64,000 bases of DNA from Adiantum capillus-veneris (Eukaryota > Streptophyta > Polypodiopsida > Polypodiales > Pteridaceae), in NCBI GenBank assembly GCA_014529385.2, contig CM043962.1, forward strand, positions 85,148,180-85,212,179. The letters are read 5' to 3'. The position numbers and the translations under genes were made by a program. Below, one piece after another: positions 1 to 9,597 of the stretch. The notes beneath the pieces were generated by a model that was not told where the DNA came from, searched no databases, and saw only the letters and a program-made list of their open reading frames with translations. How positions within the stretch are numbered: the first letter of the stretch is position 1; every line of letters begins with the position of its first letter.

Positions 1-2490
1 AGGTCCACCACTTGTCCAAGCTATTATTGCTAGTAGCCTGAGTGGTTTGGTCTCAAGATTCACCACTTTTCTACTCTATGTCATTATATTAAGAATATGC
101 GCATGTTAAGGTCCACCACTTGTCCAACCTATAAGGCTACATCTTAAAGGTTATTATTTATTACCACTTGGAGTGACCATGATAGGTTTTACATGGGGGT
201 TTTGTTCCAAGGTCCACCACTTGTCCAAGCTAACTCTATTGAAACATAGAGAGAAACAAAGGTCCACCACTTGTCCAAGCTAGGGTCCATTGAAACATGG
301 AGAGAAGGATGCTTCACCATTTGTCCAAGATAGGATCCATTGAAACATGACGAGAAGCAAGCTGCACCATGTCTCCAAGATGCTAGGCTCCATCGAAATA
401 CATTAAACCCACGATATTTCGTAGATGAGGGGTTTACATTCAAGGTCCACCACTTGTCCAAGCTATTATTGCTAGTAGCCTGAGTGGTTTGGTCTCAAGA
501 TTCACCACTTTTATTAAGAATATGTGGGTGTTAAGGTCCACCACTTGTCCAACCTATAAGGCTACATCTTAAAGGTTAATCTTTCTTACTACTTGGAGTG
601 ACCATGATAGGTTTTACATGGGGGTTTGGTTCAAAGGTCCACCACTTGTCCAAGCTAACTCTAATGAAACATAGAGAGAAGCAAAGGTCCACCCCTTGTC
701 TAAGCTAGGGTCCATTGAAACATGGAGAGAAGGATGCTCCACCATTTGTCCAAGGTAGGCTCCATTGAAACATGAGGAGAAGCAAGGTGCACCATGTCTC
801 CAAGATGCTAGGCTCCATTGAAAAACATTAAACCCACGATATGTCGTAGATGAGGGGTTTACATTCAAGGTCAACCACTTGTCCAAGTGATTATTGCTAG
901 TAGCCTGAGTGGTTTGGTCTCAAGATTGACCATTTTTCCACTCTATGTCATTATATTAAGAATATGCGCGTGTTAAGGTCCACCACTTGTCCAACCTATA
1001 AGGCTACATCTTAAAGGTTATTCTTTATTACCACTTGGAGTGACCATGATAGGTTTTACATGGGGCTTTGGCTCCAAGGTCCACCACTTGTCCAAGCTAA
1101 CTCTATTGAATCATAGAGAGAAGCAAAGGTCCACCACTTGTCTAAGCTAGGCTCCATTGAAACATGGAGAGAAGGATGCTCCATCATTTGTCGAAGCTAA
1201 CTCTATTGAAACATGGGGGGTTTACGTTCAAGGTCCACCACTTGTCCAAGCTATTAGTGCTAGTAGCATGAGTGGTTTTGTCTCCAGATTCACCACTTTT
1301 TCACTCTATGTCATTATATTAAGAATATTAGGGTGTTAAGGTCCACCACTTGTCCAACTTATAAGGCTATATCTTAAAGGTTATTCTTTCTCACCACTTG
1401 GAGTGACCATGATAGGTTTTAAATGGGGGTTTGGTTCCAAGGTCCACCACTTGTCCAAGCTAACTCTATTGAATAATAGAGAGAAGCAAAGGTCCACCAC
1501 TTGTCCAAGCTAGGGTCCATTGAAACATAGAGAGAAGGATGCTCCACCATTTGTCCAAGATAGGCTCCATTGAAACATGAAGAGAAGCAAGATGCACGAT
1601 GTCTCCAAGATGCTAGGCTCCATCGAAATGCCTTAAACCCACGATATTTCGTAGATGGGGGATTTACTTTCAAGGTCCACCACTTGTCCAAGCTATTATC
1701 GCTAGTAGCATGGTTTGGTCTCAAGATTCACCAGTTTTCCACTCTATGTCATTATATGAAGAATATCTGGGTGTTAAGGTCCACCACTTGTCCAACCTAT
1801 AAGGCTATATTCTAAATGATATTTTTTTTGACCACTTGGAATGTGCATGATATGTTTTACATGGGGTTTTGTTCCAAGGTCCACCACTTGTCCAAGCTAG
1901 ATCTATTACATATATATTATACATACAATATTCAACTAGATTCCCTACCTATCATGTCCAGTAGCATGGTTGCTCTAGCTTGAAGGTCCACCACTTGTCC
2001 AACCTATACTCTCTTATGTAAGGGAGATCTCGCTATAAATTCAAAACCTTCCCGCCTAAATTTAAAATATCCCTCCCAAATCTTAAATATCCCGCCTAAA
2101 TTTTAAACTATCCCGCCCAAATTTTAAAATTCAAACTTTTTTATAAAAATTTAAATTTTACTACTTAAATTTAAAATATTCCACGTGAAATTCATTTTAA
2201 ATTCAAGTTTACCACAAAAAGATATCATTATACCACCTAAATTCAAATATGCAAACCTCAAATCATTATATTGTACATAAATTCAAACAAATTCAAATTA
2301 ACAAGCCTAAACTGATATTAGTTTGCATAGATATGAATTTATCACACCTAAATTATGTCACCATGTTAGAGAGAGTGGTTAGAGAATTTGAACAAGGTCC
2401 ACCACTTGTCCAACCTAGATACCAAGAAGGATTGAGTGTACAAGGTATTGTTTGGAGGTCCTTATAGTCCATTGGTCTCAAGGTCCACCA
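1..2490 (+). repeat. Array A of GGTCCACCACTTGTCCAA motifs in a ~360-440 bp higher-order tandem repeat
   Basis: The 18-bp motif GGTCCACCACTTGTCCAA recurs about 20 times with few changes, always on the plus strand (for example near 2, 110, 211, 260, 443, 535, 636, 977, 1077, 1231, 1340, 1441, 1491, 1672, 1778, 1877, 1985, 2396). The motifs are embedded in a higher-order unit that starts with the motif followed by CTATTATTGCTAGTAGCCTG. Successive units start near 2, 443, 868, 1231 and 1672, giving periods of about 441, 425, 363 and 441 bp. Each motif contains the pentamer GTCCA twice, 11 bp apart start to start. The stretch 2,030-2,390 is AT-rich with TTAAATTT-type runs and few motifs. The array starts before the window, so its left edge is unknown. 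ORFs across it (90-101 aa) are by-products of the repeat. Confidence 0.9.
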
Positions 2491-2939
2491 CTTGTGGTAA
2501 GGGTCACCAAAAAGTGTATATATTCATACAAAGAAATACACGTATTTTTGGTCTACATGTCCTAGTTTAAACCATTTATGTCCATTAGGTGTATCACTAA
2601 ACAACACTACTATTTTTGAGAAACAGAAGTTACAATCATATCTACAAATGGATTAGAGGAAAATCAGCTCAGCATACATCCAGAACTCGCTACAAGAATC
2701 GACTTTAACAGATCACGCAAGTAAGTCTTCCATTCAATTTTACTAGTATTACAATGTGTTAGTTATTTGTGATATTTATGTATGTATATATACTATGTGT
2801 GCATATCGTAATTAAGTGTAATTGTGTATCTGCATTATGTATGAGTATTACAATGAAATAACACAAATATACATACATACACATAGATAACACAGACGCA
2901 CACATACATGAGCATGTATTTTCAAGAGAGAGATAGCAA
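2491..2939. other. AT-rich spacer, no gene seen
   Basis: Between the last motif of array A and a microsatellite I see no coding, RNA or element signature. The sequence is AT-rich with short TATA/TGTATA runs. Confidence 0.5.
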
Positions 2940-2946
2940 GATACAG

Positions 2947-2978
<32 letters not shown>

Positions 2979-3249
2979 ATAAATACCTGTTTTTTAGAGA
3001 GAGGAGAGAGAAAGATAACAGATTTCACTGTGTTTATGTATGTGGAAGAGAGAAAGACGATGTATGGGAATATGTGCACGTATTTTCAAGAGAGAGACAA
3101 CAAGATAACAGATTTCATTGTGGTTATGTATGTGGAAGTGAGGAAGACGATGTGTGGGATTATGTGCATGTATTTTCAAGAGAGAGACAGCAAGATAACA
3201 GATTTCACTGTGGTTATGTATGTGGAAGAGAGGAAGACGATGTGTGGGA
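2940..3249 (+). repeat. GATA/GA microsatellite followed by 90-bp tandem repeat (three copies)
   Basis: A (GATA)n/(GA)n run is followed by three copies of a 90-bp unit. The marker GATAACAGATTTCA begins at 3,014, 3,104 and 3,194, so the period is exactly 90 bp. Because 90 is divisible by three, a 163-aa frame (3,030-3,521) stays open across it. I regard this as a repeat artefact and not a gene. Confidence 0.85.
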
Positions 3250-3480
3250 ATAGCCCCGCGGGGGCGCTGCCCCTCGACCCCGCCCGGCAGTCGCGCCGGG
3301 AGGCGACAAGGGGCTGCCGCCCCTTGACCCCGCCCAGAACAATATCCCAAAATCAACCTCCCAAGCCCCGCCATCAAGAGCGCTATATTCCACATCCCCA
3401 TCAAGAGCGCTACCCCCAAACCTCACGTGGAAGCGCTGCCTTGTCACCCCATTGTGGCATTGCCCTAAGACCCCGCATCT
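3250..3480. other. GC-rich island (CCCCGCGGGGGCGCTGCCCC-type)
   Basis: An abrupt GC-rich block sits inside AT-rich DNA. It contains CCCCGCGGGGGCG, two CCCCTCGACCCCGCCC/CCCCTTGACCCCGCCC-like pieces and repeated AAGAGCGCTA. The minus strand has several G-runs. It resembles the GC-rich filler found in plant repeats, and I cannot assign a function. Confidence 0.55.
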
Positions 3481-4074
3481 GGAGTGCTAAATGGGAACAT
3501 TCTTCATTAGTGAAATTTTGAACATAAATTATATTAGCATATACTTAAATATAATACAAATATTAACATATTAGCTATACTACTAATTTACTATAGCAGT
3601 TCTAGATTATGTCCCATACTATATTTAAGGTGCCAAAGGTTTGGCCTTATGGTCCTAGATTTAGCCAAGTGGTCAACACATATAGGACCAAGTGCACACT
3701 GTGCCACAAAACTTGGCCACCACTTCACTTGCCAAAGTTTAGGCCACATGGTCAATCCTAAATTTCCAATGTTCTTATTATGTCACCTTTTGCCTCGTGG
3801 AAAACCTAGGCTTGTTTTCACATACTCAGGCACTTCAAGCCACAATAAATTGTCATTACTCTTCGGCAACCCTTTTGTTCAAGTCTTTGAAAAAACATTG
3901 TTTAAGGCCACCCTAAACCATTTTCATTTAGGGGTGTCTAAAACTAGCTTTTTGGCAATTCGAGAAGAAAATGGTCAAAGTTTTATACTTAGTTTTAACC
4001 ACTTGACCAATTCAAATATTGGAAAGCAAGGTCTTGTAATACTTTTCTTTGGACATCACACATTAAAACTAGGT
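3481..4074. other. Unassigned AT-rich stretch
   Basis: A 150-codon plus frame (3,649-4,101) crosses this stretch, but its translation shows no recognisable domain. It ends in a copy of the neighbouring motif (ACTTGTCCAAGCTATG), so it is probably diverged array DNA. No RNA gene or element end is visible. Confidence 0.4.
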
Positions 4075-5595
4075 CCCTCACTTGTCCAAGCTATGCTCTA
4101 ATACAATAAAGGGCTTTTGGTTTCAAGATGCACCACTTTCCCAACCTTGATTCCATTAAAGAAGCTAGCTCTACTTAGACATTTAATAGCAAGGTCTTGC
4201 AGCAGTTCAGATTGAACATTTTCCATGGTAGCTAGGTCCACCACTTATCTAAGCTATGCTCTAATAGAGTAAGGGGGTTTTGATTTCAAGATCCACCACT
4301 TGTCCAAACTTGATTTGGGAAGCAAGGTCCTATAATAGTTTGCTTTGGACATTCACCATTACAACTAAGTCCACCACTTCTCCAAGCTATGTTCTAATAC
4401 ACTAAGGAGGTTTTGGTTTCAAGAGAACCACTTGTACGACTCTATTTTTGGAAGTAAGGTCTTTACATAGTTCACCTTGGACCTTGGACATTGGATACTA
4501 CAACTAAGCCCACCACTTGTCCAAGATATCCTCTATATATAGCCAAAGGGTTTGGGTTTCAAGATTCACCACTTTTCCAACCTTTCTTCCATTAAAGAAA
4601 GGAGGGGCTTTATAACTAGGTCCACCACTTGTCCAAGCTATGCTCTGATATAGAAAGGGGATTTTGGTTTCAAGGTCCACCACGTGTTCAACCTTGCAAG
4701 ACTCAGGGGATACTTGGACATTGGAAAGCATAGTCCTATAGTAGTTGATAGGTGGCAGTGGGTATTACAACTAGGTCCAACCTATGCTCTCATATAGCAA
4801 AGAGGCTTTGCTTTCAAGGTCCACCACTTGTCCAACCTTGCTTCCATTAAAGAAATGAGGGGCTACGTAAACATTGGCAAGCAAGGTAGCAAGGTCCTAA
4901 GGTGTTTCACCTTGGATATTGGGCATTATAACTAGGTCCACCACTTGTCCAAGCTATGCTCTGATAAAGAAAGGGGATTTTCGTTTCAAGGTCCACCATG
5001 TGTTCAACCTTTCTAATATAGAAAGGGGATTTTCGTTTCAAGGTCCACCACGTGTTCAACCTTGAAAGACTAAAGGGATACTTGGACATTGGAAAGCATA
5101 GTCCTATAGTAGTTGATAGGTGGCAGTGGGTATTAAAACTAGGTCCAACCTATGCTCTTATATAGCAAAGAGGCTTTGGTTTCAAGGTCCACCACTTTCC
5201 AACCTTACTTCCATTAAAGAAATGAGGGGCTACGTAAACATTGGCAAGCAAGGTAGCAAAGTCCTAAGGTATTTCACCTTGGATATTGGGCATTATAACT
5301 AGGTCCACCACTTGTCCAAGCTATGCTCTGATATAGAAAGGGGATTTTTGTTTCAAGGTCCACCACGTGTTCAACCTTGAAAGACTCAAGGGATACTTGG
5401 ACATTGGAAAGCATAGTCCTATAGTAGTTGATAGGTGGCAGTGGGTATTACAACTAGGTCCACCACTTGTCCAACCTATGCTCTCATATAGCAAAGAGGC
5501 TTTGGTTTCAAGGTCCACCACTTGTCCAACCTTGCTTCCATTAATATAGCAAGGAGGATTTGGTCTCAAGGTTCACCACTTGTCCAACCTATGCA
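4075..5595 (+). repeat. Array B of the same motif family, ~320-370 bp higher-order units
   Basis: The array-A motif reappears in the same orientation (for example near 4,619, 4,817, 4,934, 5,301, 5,457, 5,512) with variants such as GGTCCACCACGTGTTCAACC. The higher-order unit, marked by GTTCAACCTTG at 4,685, 5,053 and 5,369, has periods of 368 and 316 bp. The difference is explained by a local duplication of about 52 bp around 5,000-5,050. The array stops about 90 bp before the ATG of the transposase-like gene, and no copies occur downstream of that gene. This one-sided placement suggests a subterminal or promoter-proximal repeat block of a mobile element (inference). Confidence 0.85.
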
Positions 5596-5667
5596 AACAT
5601 TTTTCATGTTGTAGCATGATTTTTTGTTTGAAGAGTATTTTTCTATAACTATGGATTTAACAATGTA

Positions 5668-5684
5668 ATCTTTTTACTTACAGG
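5668..5684 (+). other. Probable 3' splice site just before the ATG
   Basis: A pyrimidine-rich tract ends in TTTTTACTTACAG at 5,683, immediately followed by G-ATG of the next CDS. The upstream ATG at 5,651 is closed by TAA after five codons. This fits a 5'-UTR intron whose upstream exon lies inside or beyond the motif array. RNA evidence would decide. Confidence 0.5.
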
Positions 5685-7666
5685 ATGGACTTCGAATCTG
5701 GGGAGAAAGTACATATGATACTTGACAATGAAATCGTTGGTATTGGTTGTGTGTGTAGAACAGATCCAGATTCCACTTGTGGTGGTACAAAGATAGGGCT
5801 GGGAAATGTCTCCATACTAGTGGAGGAATGCTTGAAGGATGTGGTCCTACCTTTTCCTACAATGGATACTTCATCTCTCCAAGGCTCATTATGGAGTGCT
5901 GTTCGATGGTCAAAGCTTCGTTTGCAATCTTTTGTATTAAATGGGAACTTAATTGATCCACACGAAAGCTACAATGGTGATGAAGAACATGATCATTCTG
6001 ATCCTCTAGTTACAGATGCAATACCTATGACAAGCCCAGAATTTGAAGCAATGATTCGAGAGTCTTGGAGAAATCAGAGGGTCCTTTTAAAAGATGACAC
6101 AATGATGCAAACCATGAATGAAGGGACCATCTTATATGTATTTCCACATGATTATGTCAACTTTCAGGAACTTGGTCCTGATTGTGTGGGTGTGGGTATT
6201 GAAAGAGAAAATGCAAGCATTGATGATGTGGTTGAAGTGGGTAGCATCACTTTGCTAAAGTGGCCCATCAAGCAGACAACAATGTTGAATGGGAGCCCAT
6301 TACAATGCTTTGTTCCTGTTGATGGCATGCATGCTACATATGAGGATGTATCCAACGATGGCAATGTTGGAAAAAAACTTGATGGGAGTAATGTTGTCCA
6401 GTTGTCAAGGAAGAGACGATACACTTTCATGAACAGGACTCAAAAATCAAAAGCAGCACCAGCTTCGACTTTTTACCTTTCAAACAAATCAATTCAAAGG
6501 GTATCATGCATTGATTGTTGTGCACAAAAATGCTGCCAATTTGCAGATCGTGATATGGTGACAAGGTTACGACAACAATTTTGGGGAGAGTCTCAAAAAT
6601 CACGCACTAATTATGTTTATGATGTTCTTTCTATATGTTATCAGAAAGATGAGAAGTCACGATACCAATTCAGGCTAAATGGCTCTATTGTTTGTTGTAG
6701 AGCATGGTATGAGCTACATGGAATACCAAAGACATCATTTTATCGATACAAGGAGAACTTTGAAAATGGTGTGCGCCAATATGTACATGGGAACACATGT
6801 ACATTGAGAAGGGGACTTCAACATACTAGTTTAGCAAGAGCACTACTAAATGAGTTTGTGGAAAACAACTCTGAGAAGATGCCACATAGAAGTAGATCAC
6901 TGCTAGATGGCTCAAGAGAGACTCAATTGGTGATTCCATCAACATACAAACAAGTGGATATTTTATGTGAAATCAACACGACACTTGACCAAATGGGCTA
7001 TGAGAAGAAGCTATCCCAATCTTCTTTTGGTAGAATTTGGAACAAAGAGTACCCACATGTCACTTTAACAAAGACGAGTGAGTTCTCTAAGTGCAATATT
7101 TGTAGCTCAATCAAGGCAAGGTTAGAAGCTAAACCTTCTCTTGAAGAGAGAGCTCTTCTCTTGAGGGAGAGAGAAGTTCACATGGCACAACAAAAGAGTT
7201 GCAGAAGCCTATATTATGCATGGCGCACGTATTCAGAAACTCAACCACAAAAATATGTATGCATAATCCATGATAAGATGGATCAAAAGAAAACTGCCAT
7301 TCCTAGATTACGCATTGTTCCCAAGGGTGTGGATTCAGGATATAATCTGCAGGTGGCATTGATTGGCATGATCACTCATGGACATGGAGAAGGTCATTAC
7401 GGACACTTTGTCTTGAATGGTTTGTGGCCAGCTGATCCAAATCTTACAATTGGCTCAATTGCTAATTGTTTACATAACCTCGAGAGGATAGATAAGCATC
7501 CTCTTGGTGATCTAGTAACAAATGGACTTCCAAGGAGCAATATTTCACTACTACATGCTTTGAACTCAAGGGATGCTTTGGACTACCATAACTTGAGTGA
7601 TGGAAAAGAGCCCATTGTGCAGTCGTCAGAAATTGCAAAAGAGGAATTGGGGTCAACATTTCGAGA
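5685..7666 (+). CDS. DUF7869-like transposase-type protein, N-terminal and first catalytic part (frame broken near 7,660)
   Basis: The open frame runs from ATG 5,685, directly after a splice acceptor, and stays open to 7,793. Residues ~10-70 (GEKVHMILDNEIVGIGCVC) resemble the small beta-rich repeat found at the start of several plant transposase-like proteins. A second similar segment lies around residues 145-205. A Cys-rich patch (CIDCCAQKCCQF, ~residue 280) and a later pair CNICSS (~residue 470) may bind metal. DKMDQKKTAIPRLR (~residue 530) matches the first acidic block of the DUF7869 family, a RNase-H-like transposase-type domain known from plants and animals (established family knowledge, recalled and not searched). 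Its continuation, LPENLLLQLDNC, is one frame away, so an indel of one base (or two in the other sense) lies near 7,640-7,666. Whether this is a real frameshift, an assembly error or an intron remains open. Confidence 0.7.
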
Positions 7667-8911
7667 TTGCCAGAGAACTTGTTGCTACAATTGGATAATT
7701 GTGCAGGGGAAAACAAAAATCGATACTTATTTGCCTATTTGTCAATGCTTGTTGCAAGGGGTGTTTTCAAAACCATCCAGCTGGGATTTTTAATGGTTGG
7801 GCATACACATGAGGACATAGACGCCATGTTTAGTAGGTTTTCAGAGAAGTTGAGAGTTACACAAACCTATACTTTGCCACATTTGATGGATACATTACGA
7901 AACAGCTCATCTTCATCTCCAGCTCCATTTTTTCTCACAAAGATCCCCGATTTCAAGCAATATTGTGATGGCTATCTTTGTGATGGACAAGACATACTTG
8001 TTGGACATTCCAAACCGCTTCAGTTCAGGTTCTTTATGCAGGATGAGACACCAATGATGCAATATAAGGCACATGTAGGTGTATCAAGTTGGAGTGGAAG
8101 TATTCGCCTTTGGAAAACAGACACAGAAGGCAAGCCAATGTTACCACATGGAGATCCACCTCTAGTACAAATGGCGGAGTATGTCAAGGCCCACGACGAA
8201 GTCATTTTGGGGCTAAAGAACTATATAAAATTTTGGAAAAATTTAGGGAATGGTTCAAGTATTCCGCGATATTATAGACCCGTGATAGATTATTGGAGTA
8301 AGGTAATTGAAGAGCTTGGAAAAGCAATCATATCAGAGGGAGTCTTGTATGAAATGTTTTGGCCAAAAACTCAAGAATATTCTCACCTACAAAGCACTAC
8401 AATGAATTTGCAACAAGGAGCAGAAAGATTCCTAGGCCTTGAAGAGTTGAACGATCATTTTTGTGGGCCTCAACGAGATAGGCCAAGGGAAGAGTTTGAC
8501 CCTATATCTGATGTGCACCAAGGTGACTTTCTTATGCTTGTTCTGAGTGACACAGAAATCTATCCAGTGTGGCTTGCAATGGCTTTATCTGACATTGATA
8601 ATGAGCCTACATCACCAAACTACAGAAAACTCTTGATTCAATATTGGGCACCTTGCGCGAGAAAAAGTGGGATGACAGATACTCAAGCTTACAGTAATTG
8701 TTGGAAGGGTTATTGGGCTGTCAACTATAAGGACCCACAAGTGTGGGAAACTATAGATGCAATTGTTTCGTCCTGGAGACCCAACAAAGAAGGACCATTT
8801 TCTAGAATAAAGATTCCAGAAAGACATGCTCTAAAAGCCAAAGAAGGCCTCACTCGTGCACATCAGCCACACTTGGATCAAAGTTCAGATATGGTATCAA
8901 ATGTGGAGTAG
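7667..8911 (+). CDS. DUF7869-like transposase-type protein, C-terminal catalytic part
   Basis: This continues the preceding gene in another frame and has no ATG at its front, which argues that the two are one gene. The first residues LPENLLLQLDNC and ENKNRYLFAYLSMLV are followed by VGHTHEDIDAMFSRFSEKLR. These are the two most conserved blocks of DUF7869, and their acidic residues (LDN, HEDID) are the likely remaining members of a DDE/DDD-type metal site (inference). A C-terminal region (GDFLMLVLSDTEIYPVWLAM, then LLIQYWAPC) resembles a small beta-barrel reader-like segment that often follows in this family. The frame ends at TAG 8,909-8,911 and has no internal stop over 414 codons. The low level of damage compared with every retroelement in the window suggests it is younger or under some constraint. 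Function is inferred only: no terminal inverted repeats were found to prove mobility. Confidence 0.72.
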   Translation: MPENLLLQLDNCAGENKNRYLFAYLSMLVARGVFKTIQLGFLMVGHTHEDIDAMFSRFSEKLRVTQTYTLPHLMDTLRNSSSSSPAPFFLTKIPDFKQYCDGYLCDGQDILVGHSKPLQFRFFMQDETPMMQYKAHVGVSSWSGSIRLWKTDTEGKPMLPHGDPPLVQMAEYVKAHDEVILGLKNYIKFWKNLGNGSSIPRYYRPVIDYWSKVIEELGKAIISEGVLYEMFWPKTQEYSHLQSTTMNLQQGAERFLGLEELNDHFCGPQRDRPREEFDPISDVHQGDFLMLVLSDTEIYPVWLAMALSDIDNEPTSPNYRKLLIQYWAPCARKSGMTDTQAYSNCWKGYWAVNYKDPQVWETIDAIVSSWRPNKEGPFSRIKIPERHALKAKEGLTRAHQPHLDQSSDMVSNVE

Positions 8912-9597
8912 AATTATGTGGAGCTTCTATTGTGACTATACTAGTCAATTTGTAAACAAAATCTTTTTTGTATCTTCCTTTGTTTTATGTAATTTATAGT
9001 TATTATTCAAATCCATGTGTTGTACATCCTCTTGACTTTTGGTGTTTATCAACACCACAATCCTATGAGATTTTCACTTTATTTACTAGCCACACACCTC
9101 AATTTTTCCCACTTTAAGTGGAAAATTCCCAAATTACATGAATTCGGTCGATTTGGAGATTCCCATAATGTGAGATTTTTACCAAAATACCTAATATGGT
9201 CTTTTTTTCATTAAGGTAAAAAAGTGGTATAAATACCTTACAATCTCAAACCCTAATGTTCCAATTTAACCATCTACTCAATCTAAATGTCAAAACTGGG
9301 ATACAATCTGGAAACTTCTGTAAGCCCCAATATTTACAAAAGTGAATTGTCGGGTTTTCTCAATAAATGAATAATTACAAAAAATAATAATCTGCCAAGT
9401 AGTCATTTTTCGTAGGGTGTGTCCAGCTTCTAACAGTACTTCAGTCTGTTTCTCGTTCCAGTAGATGTATTCCAGTTTAGTTTCTATTTCCTTGTCGAGT
9501 CTACTGTTTGAACTAATACATCACCAAGTAGCTATAAACTTCTAACACTGGAATCAACTATCTAAAAGAGATCAGCTCCAATTCCATTTTGGTGATC
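8912..9597 (+). other. 3' flank of the transposase-like gene and possible 5' LTR part of gypsy A1
   Basis: No coding signature is visible. A TATAAATA at 9,228-9,235 and an AATAAA at 9,362, both upstream of the gag start at 9,598, would suit a U3-R-U5 arrangement of a 5' LTR. However, the LTR start seen in copy A2 (TGTTAGGAAATAAG at 58,859) is not found here, so the LTR is diverged, truncated or absent. No convincing tRNA primer-binding site was recognised. Confidence 0.3.

Noticed and set aside
189-1724. Similar minus-strand ORFs (90, 90, 101 aa) in array A
   Set aside because: They recur with the higher-order repeat and differ by repeat variants, so they reflect the array and not a gene family.
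3030-3521. 163-aa plus-strand ORF with repeated YVEERKTM units
   Set aside because: It is produced by the exact 90-bp tandem repeat and runs on through the GC-rich island. No domain and no start context are visible.
3649-4101. 150-aa ORF before array B
   Set aside because: The translation has no recognisable family and ends in an array motif. It is probably chance in diverged repeat DNA.
9540-9597. tRNA-Met primer-binding site for gypsy A1 (TGGAATCAACT near 9,549)
   Set aside because: Only the first bases fit and the adjoining LTR end could not be matched to copy A2.
8912-9597. Right-hand motif array mirroring arrays A and B
   Set aside because: I looked for GGTCCACCACTTGTCCAA and its complement after the transposase-like gene and found none.
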